A stretch of 64,000 nt of DNA from positions 682,001-746,000 of the forward strand of contig NZ_QXED01000003.1 in assembly GCF_003583365.1 (NCBI RefSeq), given 5' to 3'. Source of the DNA: Fibrisoma montanum (GTDB taxonomy: Bacteria > Bacteroidota > Bacteroidia > Cytophagales > Spirosomataceae). A model generated the notes under the pieces. That model was not told where the DNA came from. It saw nothing but the letters and a program-made list of their open reading frames with translations, and did not search any database. The position numbers were made by a program, and so were the translations under genes. Shown here one piece after another: positions 9,540 through 19,400 of this stretch (within the stretch, counting starts at the first letter, position 1; every line of letters starts with the position of its first letter).

Positions 9540-9782
9540 AAGCGCTGAAAAGAAAGCACAAAACAACGGCTTACAGATTACTTGAATGTTACGACAGTGT
9601 TTTGATATTGTTGTCTTTACGCAGAAACTCGTATGAAACTATGTGACAATCAGTGACATACAATAATTTTTCGGTAGTTTTCCGGGTTTATTTTGACTTT
9701 TATTCACAACAAACCCATCGTTTTAGTAAGGTTCTGGCCGTAAAGCGTTGGAAAATCCAAAAATGAACGGTAGCTTTTGTTC

Positions 9783-10400
9783 ATGATCCGATTATTCCTG
9801 TCCCTGCTCATATTACCTGCTTTATGGTACCATGCAATGCCTCCCCTGCCCCTGTTTGATGGCCGCAGTTTCCGGGGCTGGGAGGGCGATACGGCCAACA
9901 CCTGGCGTATTGTCAACGGCGCCCTCGTGGGTGGCTCACTAGCGACGACGGTGCCCCACAACAACTTTCTTTGTACGCGAAAAACCTACGGCGATTTCCA
10001 GCTAACCTTACAGGTCAAACTCGAAGGAACAGGCTTTGTGAATGGTGGCATCCAGTTTCGGAGCAAACGGGCGCAGAACCCGGCCTACGAGATGATCGGC
10101 TACCAGGCCGACATGGGCGATAAATTCTGGGGGTGTCTTTACGACGAATCGCGCCGGGACAAAGTGCTGGCCGGCCCCGACTCAACCGCCCAGCGCAGGA
10201 TCGTAAAGCCGAACGACTGGAACGACTACCGGCTTCGCTGCGAGGGCCGGCACATCCAGATCTGGATCAACGGCCGGCAAACGGTCGATTATACCGAACC
10301 GGACCAGAGCATTCCGCAGTCGGGCCTTATCGGGTTGCAGATTCACGGGGGCGGCAAAGCCCTGGCCTCGTTCCGGAATCTGATGCTAGAGGAGTTGTAA
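9783..10400 (+). CDS. DUF1080 (3-keto-disaccharide hydrolase-like) protein, secreted
   Basis: 205 residues from the ATG at 9783 (an in-frame TTG at 9777 is less likely). A short signal peptide (MIRLFLSLLILPALWYHA) precedes a single DUF1080 concanavalin-like domain: LFDGRSFRGWEG, ADTANTWRIVNGALVGG-like segment, TYGDFQLTLQVKL, GGIQFRSKR, YQADMGDKFWG, and the closing SGLIGLQIHGGGKALASFRN. Some family members hydrolyse 3-keto-glycosides or bind sugars; the exact substrate here is not evident. Transcribed alone, divergent from the YdcF-like gene and converging on the AraC gene at 10601. Confidence 0.88.
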   Translation: MIRLFLSLLILPALWYHAMPPLPLFDGRSFRGWEGDTANTWRIVNGALVGGSLATTVPHNNFLCTRKTYGDFQLTLQVKLEGTGFVNGGIQFRSKRAQNPAYEMIGYQADMGDKFWGCLYDESRRDKVLAGPDSTAQRRIVKPNDWNDYRLRCEGRHIQIWINGRQTVDYTEPDQSIPQSGLIGLQIHGGGKALASFRNLMLEEL

Positions 10401-10600
10401 GGTCTTTTCCGCCCTGACGTATTGCTTTTGCTGCACGACCAAAATTCCTAAACCTTTCCAGGCTAAGGCGTCTAGGGTTCGGGGCCATAAAAAATCGGTG
10501 AGGTGCTAATGCCGGGCCGGCAATTGCCAAAGCGGTTCTGGGCGCAGGGCATGCGTAGTTGACCCTTGTTGTCGGTCAGCGGTCGTCGTTTTTGCCGGAC

Positions 10601-11533
10601 TTACAACGGAAGCACCTGTTTGCGGTACTGCGCGGGCGACATGCCCATTTCCCGGCGAAACAGCTTCATAAAATACGTCAGGTTGTTGAAGCCGCACTCC
10701 AGGCTGATATCGGCCAGGTACCGGTTGGTGGTACGAAGCAGTTTGGAAGCCAGCGCGATCCGCTGCTGGTTGATGTAATCGACGGGCGTCATGCCGAACG
10801 TCTGCTTGAAGGTCCGGTAAAAATTGGGTTCACTCATGCACGCTTCGTCGGCCAGTTCCTTGATCTGGAGGCTCCGGTTCAGGTGCTTGTTGATGTACTG
10901 CGCGACGTGGGCCAGCCGATTTACGTTGCCATAGGATGCGTCGGAACTGAGCAGCAGCGAGCGGGCCTGGGTCTGCATCAGCCGAACCACCAGTTCCTGC
11001 AACACCAGGTTAGCAATCACTTCTTTAGCCCGATTATTCTCCGTAAAAATGTAGATCAGCCGGGAGATGAGCTGATTGATGGGCTCGTCGTTGGTCAGGT
11101 AAAAGTTGTTCTGCCCAAACTGCCAGCCCTGGGTGGTATCGACCAGCGGCACCCGATCGTTCAACATATCGGTCACCTGCCGGACCTTATCCGGAGCGAT
11201 GGCCAGCGCCAGGCACTGCGTCGGGTTCTGGGTCTGCGCTTCGGGGAAGTCGATGCGCATGGTTTCTTCGCCGGGTACGATCACGGATTCGCCGGGCAGG
11301 AAATCAAAGGAAGGCGTATTGGGGAGGTGCATCACCTTTTTGCCGCGGATCATACTGGCCAGTACCGGACTGGTAAATGTCAGTTCAACTTTCTCGGCTA
11401 CGTGCTGCGTTTCGTAAATAGTCAGTTCAGCCGTATCAATTGTGTAAGCAGTCCGGTTTTCTACTTCCTGTTCCAGTCGCCGGGTTTTCAAGTGGCGGGA
11501 AATATCAAAAGTCGGGGTCTGTACACGCTTCAT
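10601..11533 (-). CDS. AraC-family regulator with YqhC-type N-terminal domain
   Basis: 310 residues. Residues about 30-185 match the AraC N-terminal domain family that includes E. coli YqhC (FTSPVLASMIRGKKVMHLP, FDFLPGESVIVPGEETMRIDFP); residues about 208-305 hold the paired helix-turn-helix (IKELADEACMSEPNFYRTFK and ISLECGFNNLTYFMKLFRRE). YqhC relatives often control aldehyde-detoxifying genes, and an aldehyde dehydrogenase/DUF779 pair lies 20 kb away, but a link is only an inference. Isolated gene: the 200-nt stretch downstream holds no gene, and the 444-nt stretch upstream contains only structured repeats. Confidence 0.9.
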   Translation of the reverse strand: MKRVQTPTFDISRHLKTRRLEQEVENRTAYTIDTAELTIYETQHVAEKVELTFTSPVLASMIRGKKVMHLPNTPSFDFLPGESVIVPGEETMRIDFPEAQTQNPTQCLALAIAPDKVRQVTDMLNDRVPLVDTTQGWQFGQNNFYLTNDEPINQLISRLIYIFTENNRAKEVIANLVLQELVVRLMQTQARSLLLSSDASYGNVNRLAHVAQYINKHLNRSLQIKELADEACMSEPNFYRTFKQTFGMTPVDYINQQRIALASKLLRTTNRYLADISLECGFNNLTYFMKLFRREMGMSPAQYRKQVLPL

Positions 11534-11837
11534 GTGAATGGTCAGGTTAATTATTCATGTTGTTGACAAAGAGCACTTAGAGCGCTAAAAATAGCTAGTA
11601 TGGAGCTATAAAAAAATAAAAAACATCATAATCTTTATTGGTTTCATCAAATAGCAAACGATTCTCCTGTCAGCTGATTTTCTGTCCATCCTACTCAATC
11701 TACCCGCTGGATTTATGTATTCGTAGAGGTGTAATCCATAACCATCGCCAGCCAACCACTACCAGTTAGCCCCTGCCTGTAGGGGACTGTCCCTACCGAT
11801 GAGGTGGGTTGCGTTTATGCCGTAGGGAGGAACGGTA

Positions 11838-11942
11838 GTGGTGTCGGGTTCGGGCCTCACTGGTGATGGTCCCAGTTTACGCGACTGGGCGGGCCGGGGT
11901 GACGTTGAGTTTAGAACCCGACACCACCCCGGCCCGCCCAGT
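11838..11942. repeat. Interleaved perfect inverted repeats (A-B-A'-B')
   Basis: In the 444-nt gene-free region 11534-11977. A, 11838-11851 (GTGGTGTCGGGTTC), is the exact reverse complement of A', 11914-11927. B, 11884-11901 (ACTGGGCGGGCCGGGGTG), is the exact reverse complement of B', 11925-11942. The order A-B-A'-B' is that of a pseudoknot, and A' and B' share three bases. Smaller hairpins (CCCCT/AGGGG, CCCTAC/GTAGGG) lie at about 11773-11830. The element ends 36 nt past the fbp stop, so it is the 3' end region of the pckA-fbp message. The remainder, 11534-11770, is AT-richer with nothing recognised. Confidence 0.8.
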
Positions 11943-11977
11943 CATGGCAGACGTAGCCCTGAATCACTCTCCTTGTT

Positions 11978-13000
11978 TTACGTTGACGGCACGATCTTGT
12001 CGGGCACTACGTGGTATGCCATGGCTTCGTCGATCATCTCCAACGACCCGATGTACAGCGGACTCCGCTGGTGCAGGGTCCGCAGGGGTACGTCCAGAAT
12101 CCGCATCCGGCCGTCGGTAGCAGCGCCCCCGGCCTGTTCAATGATGAACGCCAGCGGGTAACATTCATATAGCATCCGCAGCTTGCCGCTGGGCGCTTTG
12201 ACCATCGGGGGGTACAGGTAAATGCCTCCTTTGAACAGATTCCGGTGAAAGTCGGCCACCAGCGACCCAATGTAGCGGGCCGTGTACCGCTGGTTCCGGC
12301 AGGCATTCAGGTAGCTTTGCACCGGTTTCGGGAAGTCGATGAAGTTACCTTCGTTGCACGAGTACATCGTACCGCTGCGGGGCGTTGTGATGCGCGGATG
12401 CGAGAGAAAAAACTCACCCAGCGACTGCTCGTAGGTAAACCCATTTACGCCCGAGCCGGTGGTGTACACCAGCATGGTCGACGTACCGTATAGCACGTAA
12501 CCGGCCGCGATCTGCGTGTTGCCGCCCTGCATGAAGTCTTCCTGGACGGCCAGCGAATGCACCGGACTCACCCGCCGATAAATAGAGAAAATCGTCCCGA
12601 TCGATACGTTCACGTCAATGTTCGACGAGCCGTCGAGCGGATCGAGCGCCACTACGTATTTCCCATGATTGTTGCCGGTGAAGATGATCCCGTCTTCTTC
12701 TTCCGACACGATGGCGGCCACCTCGCCCCCGTTCCGCAGCGCCCGCAGAAACCGCACGTGTGCGCTTACGTCGAGTCGCTGCTGCCGTTCACCGTGGAGG
12801 TTCTCAGTGCCGAACGCCCCGGTAATGTCGGCCAACCCCGCCCGGTTGACCTCACGGTTCACAATTTTGGCGGCCAGCGCAATGTCGCGCAGGAGTTGCG
12901 ACAGTTCGCCGGTAGCTTGCTTGAAATGATCCTGGCTTCGTTTGATAAAGCGGTCGAGCGTCACCCCGACGGGGGTGGCAATGGAATCTTCGGCTAGCAT
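11978..13000 (-). CDS. fbp: Fructose-1,6-bisphosphatase, class I
   Basis: Hydrolyses fructose 1,6-bisphosphate to fructose 6-phosphate, the committed late step of gluconeogenesis, in the cytosol. 340 residues from the ATG at 13000, the normal class I length. The frame is open for 58 codons further upstream, but that would run into pckA and lacks family similarity. Signatures: EEEDGIIF (metal site), [20 protein letters not shown] (substrate/metal loop), [20 protein letters not shown] and the C-terminal [17 protein letters not shown] followed by RSPLYIGS. It starts 8 nt after the pckA stop, so the two genes form one operon, and shares the putative operator upstream of pckA. Confidence 0.97.
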   Translation of the reverse strand: MLAEDSIATPVGVTLDRFIKRSQDHFKQATGELSQLLRDIALAAKIVNREVNRAGLADITGAFGTENLHGERQQRLDVSAHVRFLRALRNGGEVAAIVSEEEDGIIFTGNNHGKYVVALDPLDGSSNIDVNVSIGTIFSIYRRVSPVHSLAVQEDFMQGGNTQIAAGYVLYGTSTMLVYTTGSGVNGFTYEQSLGEFFLSHPRITTPRSGTMYSCNEGNFIDFPKPVQSYLNACRNQRYTARYIGSLVADFHRNLFKGGIYLYPPMVKAPSGKLRMLYECYPLAFIIEQAGGAATDGRMRILDVPLRTLHQRSPLYIGSLEMIDEAMAYHVVPDKIVPST

Positions 13001-13008
13001 AACATGGA

Positions 13009-14640
13009 TTAATAAGCGTGAACGACTTCCCCTGATTGAACGACATGAGTATACGAATACTTGGCTGCATTCGCCTGAAAAGCCTTTAAAAGGTCTTGAG
13101 CCTGAGTCTGATATGCTATGGAATCGGACCACGACAGCTCCGGCTGGAGCAACTCGTCCGGTACGCCGGGGCAATGTACCGGAATCTGCACCCCAAACAC
13201 GTCGTGGGTTACAAACGGTACGTCGGCCAGGTCGCCGTTCAGCACCGCCCGCAGCAACGCCCGGGTGTAGCGAAGGGCAATGCGGCTGCCGACTCCGTAC
13301 GCCCCCCCGACCCAGCCGGTGTTCACCAGCCAGACCGTCGCCCTGCTGCTACGGAGTTTGTCGCCCAGCAACTGCGCGTACCGCTGCGGAGCCAGCGGCA
13401 GAAAAGCGGCCCCAAAACAGGCCGAGAACGTAGCAACCGGCTCAGTCACCCCCATTTCCGTTCCAGCCAGCTTGGCCGTGTAGCCGGACAGGAAGTAAAA
13501 CATGGCCTGTTCGGGGGTCAGTTTCGACAAGGGCGGCAACACCCCGAACGCATCGGCCGACAGAAAGAAAACATTGCGGGGCGGAGCCGCTACCGAGGGC
13601 GTCAGGGCGTTGGCGATGTAGGTCAGTGGGTAAGCCGTGCGGGTGTTTTCAGTCACCGAACAATCGGCATAGTCGACCTCCTGGCAATTGGGCCGGAACC
13701 GGGTGTTTTCGAGAATGGTACCAAACCGGATGGCGCTATAAATCTGCGGTTCCTGCTCGGCGCTCAGATTGATAACTTTGGCGTAGCAGCCGCCTTCAAA
13801 GTTGAACACCTCATCGTCGGACCAGCCGTGTTCGTCGTCGCCGATAAGCCGGCGGTCGGGGTCGGCCGACAGGGTCGTTTTTCCCGTTCCCGACAAGCCA
13901 AAAAACAGGGCTGTATCCGGCTCGCCATCGGGTTGCTGATGGCCCACGTTTGCCGAACAATGCATGGGCAAAACGCCGTGCTCCACGGGCAGGATGAAGT
14001 TGAGCACCGTAAAGATGCCTTTCTTGATTTCGCCCGCGTAGCCGGTTCCGCCAATCAGGATCATCTTCCGGCTGAAATCAACAATGGTGAAGTTTTCCTG
14101 CCGCGTACCGTCCACTTCCGGATCGGCTTTGAACTCCGGGACGCTCAGGACCGTCCAGCTGGGTTCAAAATGGGGCAGTTCCTCGTCCGTCGGGCGAATG
14201 AACAGATTGTAGCAAAACAGGTTCTGCCAGGCTTTTGTCGTCACGACCGCGATCGGCATCCGGTAGGCAGCGGCTGCTCCGGCATAGGCGTAACGGACAA
14301 ACGTTTCCTTGCCTTCCAGAAACCGCAGCATACGGGCGTGCAGCCGGCCAAACGCTTCCGCATCGAACGGACGGTTGATGTCCCCCCAATCTACCTGATG
14401 CTCCGTAGAGGCATCGTGCACGATGAATTTATCCTTGGGTGATCGACCCGTGAACTGACCCGTATCGCACATGAACGCGCCGGTACTGGTCAGTACCCCC
14501 TCCTGCCGGGCCAGGGCTAGTTCGACCAGCCGCGTAGGCTGCAGGTGAAGAAACACGGTTCGGCAGGTCGATACCCCCAGTTGCCGGATGGGCGCAGCGG
14601 GTACGTTGTCGGAGGACCGGATGATGGTTACCTGAAACAT
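13009..14640 (-). CDS. pckA: Phosphoenolpyruvate carboxykinase (ATP)
   Basis: Converts oxaloacetate and ATP to phosphoenolpyruvate, the entry step of gluconeogenesis. 543 residues from ATG 14640; 22 extra in-frame codons upstream overlap the promoter region and are not needed. Motifs: [12 protein letters not shown] near the N-terminus, the P-loop [16 protein letters not shown], the metal-binding [11 protein letters not shown], and [11 protein letters not shown]. Length and P-loop identify the ATP-dependent type. First gene of the pckA-fbp operon, divergent from the XRE/ScfR-like regulator at 14780. A TACATTTG -7 element and a palindromic operator lie immediately upstream. Confidence 0.97.
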   Translation of the reverse strand: MFQVTIIRSSDNVPAAPIRQLGVSTCRTVFLHLQPTRLVELALARQEGVLTSTGAFMCDTGQFTGRSPKDKFIVHDASTEHQVDWGDINRPFDAEAFGRLHARMLRFLEGKETFVRYAYAGAAAAYRMPIAVVTTKAWQNLFCYNLFIRPTDEELPHFEPSWTVLSVPEFKADPEVDGTRQENFTIVDFSRKMILIGGTGYAGEIKKGIFTVLNFILPVEHGVLPMHCSANVGHQQPDGEPDTALFFGLSGTGKTTLSADPDRRLIGDDEHGWSDDEVFNFEGGCYAKVINLSAEQEPQIYSAIRFGTILENTRFRPNCQEVDYADCSVTENTRTAYPLTYIANALTPSVAAPPRNVFFLSADAFGVLPPLSKLTPEQAMFYFLSGYTAKLAGTEMGVTEPVATFSACFGAAFLPLAPQRYAQLLGDKLRSSRATVWLVNTGWVGGAYGVGSRIALRYTRALLRAVLNGDLADVPFVTHDVFGVQIPVHCPGVPDELLQPELSWSDSIAYQTQAQDLLKAFQANAAKYSYTHVVQSGEVVHAY

Positions 14641-14675
14641 ATACGAAAAGCTTGTTGATGAAGTGTATAGGGTGG

Positions 14676-14707
14676 CAAATGTATTTTTGCGAATTGAATT
14701 AAACAAG
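14676..14707 (-). promoter_or_regulatory. Candidate pckA-fbp promoter (Bacteroidota type)
   Basis: Read on the minus strand, TACATTTG (14676-14683) matches the Bacteroidota -7 consensus TAnnTTTG, and CTTG (14704-14707) supplies a -33 TTG with a 20-nt spacer. Transcription would start about 29 nt before the ATG at 14640. The -33 element overlaps the central palindrome of the operator. Confidence 0.55.
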
Positions 14708-14740
14708 CGAATATTCGCTAACTTATTTTAAATTCGCTAA
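14689..14740. promoter_or_regulatory. Multi-site operator between pckA and its divergent regulator
   Basis: A perfect 14-bp palindrome AGCGAATATTCGCT (14706-14719) is flanked by half-sites GCGAATT (14689-14695) and AATTCGCTAA (14731-14740). The two GCGAAT words are 18 nt apart and the two ATTCGCTAA words 19 nt apart, so all sites lie on similar helix faces. The sites overlap both divergent candidate promoters, as expected for autoregulation plus control of pckA-fbp. The regulator at 14780 is the obvious candidate binder; this is inferred from position. Confidence 0.65.
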
Positions 14741-14762
14741 TGCTGTATGTTTCGTAGCTTTG
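14733..14762 (+). promoter_or_regulatory. Candidate promoter of the XRE/ScfR-like regulator
   Basis: TAGCTTTG at 14755-14762 matches TAnnTTTG; an 18-nt spacer separates it from TTCG (14733-14736), a one-base variant of the TTTG -33 element. The predicted start is about 10 nt before the ATG at 14780, giving a very short leader. The -33 element lies inside the third operator half-site. Confidence 0.45.
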
Positions 14763-14779
14763 TCATTATTTGACACGAC

Positions 14780-16297
14780 ATGATTTCGGCAACAGAGCGC
14801 GTTCGGGTAATTTTTGGGTTAAAACTGAAGCAGCTACGTCAGGACAAAGGCTTTCAGTTGTACGAATTGGCTGATCGGGCCGGTTTGTCCCCATCGTACC
14901 TGAATGAGATTGAGAAAGGTAAGAAATACCCCAAGTCGGAGAAGATATTTGCTCTGGCCGCTGCCCTCGGCACCGACTACGATACGTTGGTTTCGGTTAA
15001 GCTCAGCAAACAGCTCGAACCCATCGCCGAACTGCTCAACTCCAATATTCTGAGTGAGTTACCATTGAATCTGTTCGGCATTGAACCCGCCGACCTGCTC
15101 GATATCCTGTCGCAGGCCCCGTCGCGGGTCAGCGCCTTCATCAGCACCATTATCGAGATCAGCCGCAACTACGGCATGAACGTCGAGCAGTTTTACTTTT
15201 CGGCGCTGCGGTCGTATCAGGAACTCCACAACAACTATTTCGAAGACATTGAAACCGTAGCGGCCGATTTTATCCGGAACCACGCGGGTAACGAACCCCT
15301 GACGGAACCGCCGTTTGATGAGGGCCGACTCCGGCGGATTCTGGAAGAAGAGTTTTCGTACCGGATCGACGAGTTTTCGGAAGTCGATTACCCCGCCCTG
15401 GCGGGCATTCGCTCGCTGGTGCTGCCGGGCTCCCCGACGGTGCTGCTGATAAACCGGTCTCTGGAGCCCAGCCAGCGGGCTTTTACCTACGGCCGCGAGG
15501 TTGGGTTTCGGGTGATGCAGCTAACCAACCGCCCGCTCATCTCGTCGCAGACCGAAGCCGAGTCGTTCGAGCAGGTCCTGAACAACTACAAAGCGACGTA
15601 TTTCGCCGTAGCGATTCTGGTGCCGCGACCATTGCTGATTACGGGTCTGGCGAGCTTCTTTGCCCGACCGACCTGGGAGCCGCAGGCTTTACTGGACCTG
15701 ATGAACCGCTTTGATGCGACACCCGAGGTGTTCATGCACCGCATCAGCAACGTCATGCCAAGCCACTTCGGCATTGATCAGCTTTTCTTTCTGCGTTTCG
15801 ATAATGCCGTGACGGACAACCGGTTCGTGCTGGCCAAAGAACTTCATCTGGCCAAGCTCCACAACCCCCACGGCACCATCAACGAACACTATTGCCACCG
15901 CTGGGTATCCCTCACGCTGCTACAGGATCTGGCCCGGCAGCAACAGGCCGGTAGCTGGGACGGGCAGCCGCTCTGCGGGGGGCAGATTTCGGAGTATATG
16001 GACACCAGCAACCGCTACCTGATCCTGACGGTGGCGAAACCCTCCCCCCCGCGGGCCGGCCTGAACAGCAGCGTTACGCTCGGGTTCGCCATCGACGACC
16101 GGCTGCGGGCCCTGGTACGCTTCCTCGACGATCCACAGCTGGTCCGCCGGGCCGTGAACGAAACCTGCGAACGCTGCGGTGCGCTCGACTGTCTGGAGCG
16201 GGCTGCCCCGCCTGTTGTCTGGAAAAAGCGCCGGCGCAACGAGCAGATCAAACAGGAGCTCGCTATGCTGCGGGCCGGGCTGCCGGCCAAGGACTAG
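14780..16297 (+). CDS. XRE-family regulator of the short-chain fatty-acyl (ScfR/RamB) type
   Basis: 505 residues. Residues about 9-65 are a Cro/CI helix-turn-helix (LKQLRQDKGFQLYELADRAGLSPSYLNEIEKGKK). The middle (about 170-330) resembles the IrrE/ImmA-like domain but has no HExxH: the expected place reads TYGREVGFRVM, so peptidase activity is not expected. The C-terminus (about 340-490) fits the DUF2083/ScfR domain, with a Cys-rich end CERCGALDCLERAAPP. Known relatives (RamB, PccR, MccR) respond to acyl-CoA and control acetate or propionate metabolism. Its position opposite pckA-fbp with a shared palindromic operator suggests it ties gluconeogenesis to C2/C3 supply. Ligand and sign of control are not shown by sequence. 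Confidence 0.85.
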   Translation: MISATERVRVIFGLKLKQLRQDKGFQLYELADRAGLSPSYLNEIEKGKKYPKSEKIFALAAALGTDYDTLVSVKLSKQLEPIAELLNSNILSELPLNLFGIEPADLLDILSQAPSRVSAFISTIIEISRNYGMNVEQFYFSALRSYQELHNNYFEDIETVAADFIRNHAGNEPLTEPPFDEGRLRRILEEEFSYRIDEFSEVDYPALAGIRSLVLPGSPTVLLINRSLEPSQRAFTYGREVGFRVMQLTNRPLISSQTEAESFEQVLNNYKATYFAVAILVPRPLLITGLASFFARPTWEPQALLDLMNRFDATPEVFMHRISNVMPSHFGIDQLFFLRFDNAVTDNRFVLAKELHLAKLHNPHGTINEHYCHRWVSLTLLQDLARQQQAGSWDGQPLCGGQISEYMDTSNRYLILTVAKPSPPRAGLNSSVTLGFAIDDRLRALVRFLDDPQLVRRAVNETCERCGALDCLERAAPPVVWKKRRRNEQIKQELAMLRAGLPAKD

Positions 16298-16416
16298 AGA
16301 AAAGCCATCAATCTGAACTGTCTCTTCCTACGAAATATGAATTCTGTTCCTATGAACACGGAACAAGATTTTCCCGTAACTTGTAAGCCTAATTCTTCGT
16401 CAGGTGCTAGGCTCGG

Positions 16417-19400
16417 ATGGAATCGCGTTCCCACCTTTTACCTATACTCAGCGTTTGGCTGGCGGTCCAGCTTTCAATCGGCTGCCTGGCCCAGGTGCAA
16501 CCCATTAATTTACCGGCTCCGGAGTTCATCACCGACCGGCAGGGGCTTCCCCAGGCATTTGTTCCGGCCATTGTGCAGGATCGACAGGGATTCATCTGGA
16601 TGGCTACGCGCGACGGGCTGGCCCGCTACGACGGGAGTCGCTTCAAGGTGTTCCAGCCTGACCCGGACGGGCGACCTTCTCTCTCCTCAACGGATGTTGC
16701 TCAACTACAACTGGATCATCACGGGAAGCTCTGGATGACCAACGAACGGGGTGATCTGGACGTATTCGATCCCAGAACCGAACAGTTTATTAATTTGTCC
16801 CAACAGCCGATTTTCAAACGGCTCAAACTAAATCCTGGCCAGTTTAACCGCTTCTGCGTCGATCAACATGATCGCCTGTGGATCACTGCGGACACCGCTG
16901 GGCTCGTTTGCCTGAACCTATCATCCAACCGGATAAAGCAATACCGTCATCAGCCGAACCAGCCTTATTCAATCAGTCATAATTCCATCTTTGGGATTCT
17001 GGAAGCGCCAAATGGAGCGATCTGGATCTTGACTAAGGCAGGGTTAGATTGTCTGGACGAACGATCGCGTACCATCCGCCATTATTTAAAGGAACTGGAT
17101 ACAGCCACTGACTATAAAGGCCTTTGGGTGCGCCCGTCCGGGGATGTGCTGGTAATGACCAGTCAATGGCTGTACGTAGTCCACCCGGCTTCCGGCCAGG
17201 TTCGTCAATACGCCCTTCCCGTGCCTTCGCCGGTTCAATCAGCTGACTTTGCCCATTTCGCTGAGGCTCGGGCGGGTACTCTTTACATTGCCTGGAGTAC
17301 ATACATCTACGCGTTCAACGACAAACAAGGCATCCGTCTGCTCGATTCAAGCCCCAGACAAACTCGAAATACTTACCAGTCGACGTTCATTGATCAGTCG
17401 GAGGTGCTCTGGCTGGGAACGGCAGGAGCAGGCGTACGTAAATACAATCTGCGAACGCTCCCCTTCCAGACGGCTCGTTACCAAACGGAATTCCTGCCCG
17501 ATTTATTTAGCCAGGGTTGGTTAAATCTCCCGGCTCAACGGTTACCGGCTCCATTAGCCGGACTGACCAGCTATAATTTTCGGTATGCCTTCGATGGTCA
17601 GGGACGGTTGTGGTACAATGCCGGCAGTTCGGATTGCTACCGGGTTGATTTTCAGACAGGACAAACCGAGCCGGTTCCATTTCCCATCCGGTTTCGAAGT
17701 GCATTCGTCGGCAAATCGCCCTGTCCAATGGCTACCGATCCGGATGGACGCGTCTGGGCGGTTTATGAGTCAGCCGCTTTCTACTACGACTCGGAGCGGA
17801 CCCGATGGATTCAGTTCCCTTTTCCAATTCCGTGTCCGACCGGATGTTTGCAGCAGATGCTGGTTGTCGATGAGCAGGCCCTGTGGATAGCTACGTCTAT
17901 CGGAGGCTTATTCCGTATCAATCGCACCAATGGCCAGGTACAGGTCTTCTCTAACGTTCGAAATAATCCAGCCACCCTCAGCAGCAATGCATTGCTCTGC
18001 CTGGCTGAGGACCCCGACAGTACTCACCTGCTCTGGATCGGTACGTTCGGGAGCGGGCTCTGTCGCTTCGACAAGCGATCCGGAACCAGCAAACGGTTCT
18101 CCATAGCCGATGGGTTGCCCAACAACGTGATCTATTCGGCCATTCCTGACCACCGCGGTGACCTCTGGATGGGCACGAACAAAGGGATCGCCCGGTTCAA
18201 CCGCCGAACGTTTACCATCCAGACGTATACCCTGGAAGACGGAATTCTGGCGAACGAATTCAATCGATTTCATTTCCTCCATTTCCACGGGCGTGGGCGC
18301 GCAGCCGATCGGATTCTGATGGGTGGGCTGGAAGGCATTACGGCTTTTTACCCCCATCAGATAAAGCGGGATTCGTTTCAGCCCAGGGTCGAAATAACCT
18401 CACTGTACGTCAACAACAAACCGGTTGTGCCGGAACCAGATTCACCGCTGGGCAATTTACCCATTCAGGCCGTTGAGGCATTAACACTCCCGTACGACCA
18501 GAATTTTCTGACGATTGATTTTGCGGCTATGCAATTCAACAAGCCCGCCAAGAATAAATATCGCTACCAACTGGTGGGTCTGGCCCCGGCTTGGGTTGAA
18601 AGTCGTCGGGCGGAAGTAGTATTTACGGGCTTACAACCGGGAACGTATACCCTGCGGCTGAATGCGTCCAACGTATCGGGGCAGTGGAGCCCACACATTC
18701 GAACGCTGACGATTCGTATCCAACCACCCTGGTGGGCTACCTGGTGGGCCTATGCCATCTATGCTCTGCTGATCACAGGACTGGCTTACGGGCTGTTTCG
18801 CAATTACATCAACCGGCTCAACCTGCGCCAGTCGATGCAGTTGAAGGAACACGAGACCGAGCAACTCCGGGACCTGAACGCGATGAAAACCCGCTTCTTT
18901 GCCAACATTACCCACGAGTTCCGGACACCCCTGACGCTCATCCTGGGGCCTACTGAACAACTTATGGACGAAGCCCTGGAGCCCCGGATTCGCCGTCGGT
19001 TGCGTACCATCGAGCAGAACGCGCACCAGCTGCTGCGGCTCATCAATCAATTGCTGGACCTGTCCCGGCTGGAAGCGAGCGTGATGCCGGTTCAGCCCTC
19101 CCGCGGCAATCTGGCCGACTGTATCACCCATTGGCTGGCACCGCTCAGCGAGCAGGCCACCGCGCAGGGCATCACGCTTTCGTTTCGCGCCGAGGTCAGC
19201 GGCTCCTACTGGTTTGATGTCGAGAAATTCGAGCGCATCGTGTACAACCTGACGGCCAATGCCCTGAAGTTTACGCCTGTCGGCACCGTTACGGTCTCGG
19301 TCGTTCCGTTGCCCGAAGGCATTCAGCTTACCGTTGCCGACACCGGTATTGGCATAGCCGCTCAACACCTGCCCCATATCTTCGACCGCTTTTATCAGGT

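Noticed and set aside
11838-12161. Plus-strand 107-codon ORF
   Set aside because: It runs from the inverted-repeat element into the antisense of fbp and has no recognisable product.
13001-13174. 58-codon N-terminal extension of FBPase
   Set aside because: It lies inside pckA, has no family similarity, and the ATG at 13000 gives the normal class I length.
15480-15560. Active-site HExxH of an IrrE/ImmA-like peptidase in the XRE regulator
   Set aside because: The expected segment reads TYGREVGF, so no zinc-binding motif is present.
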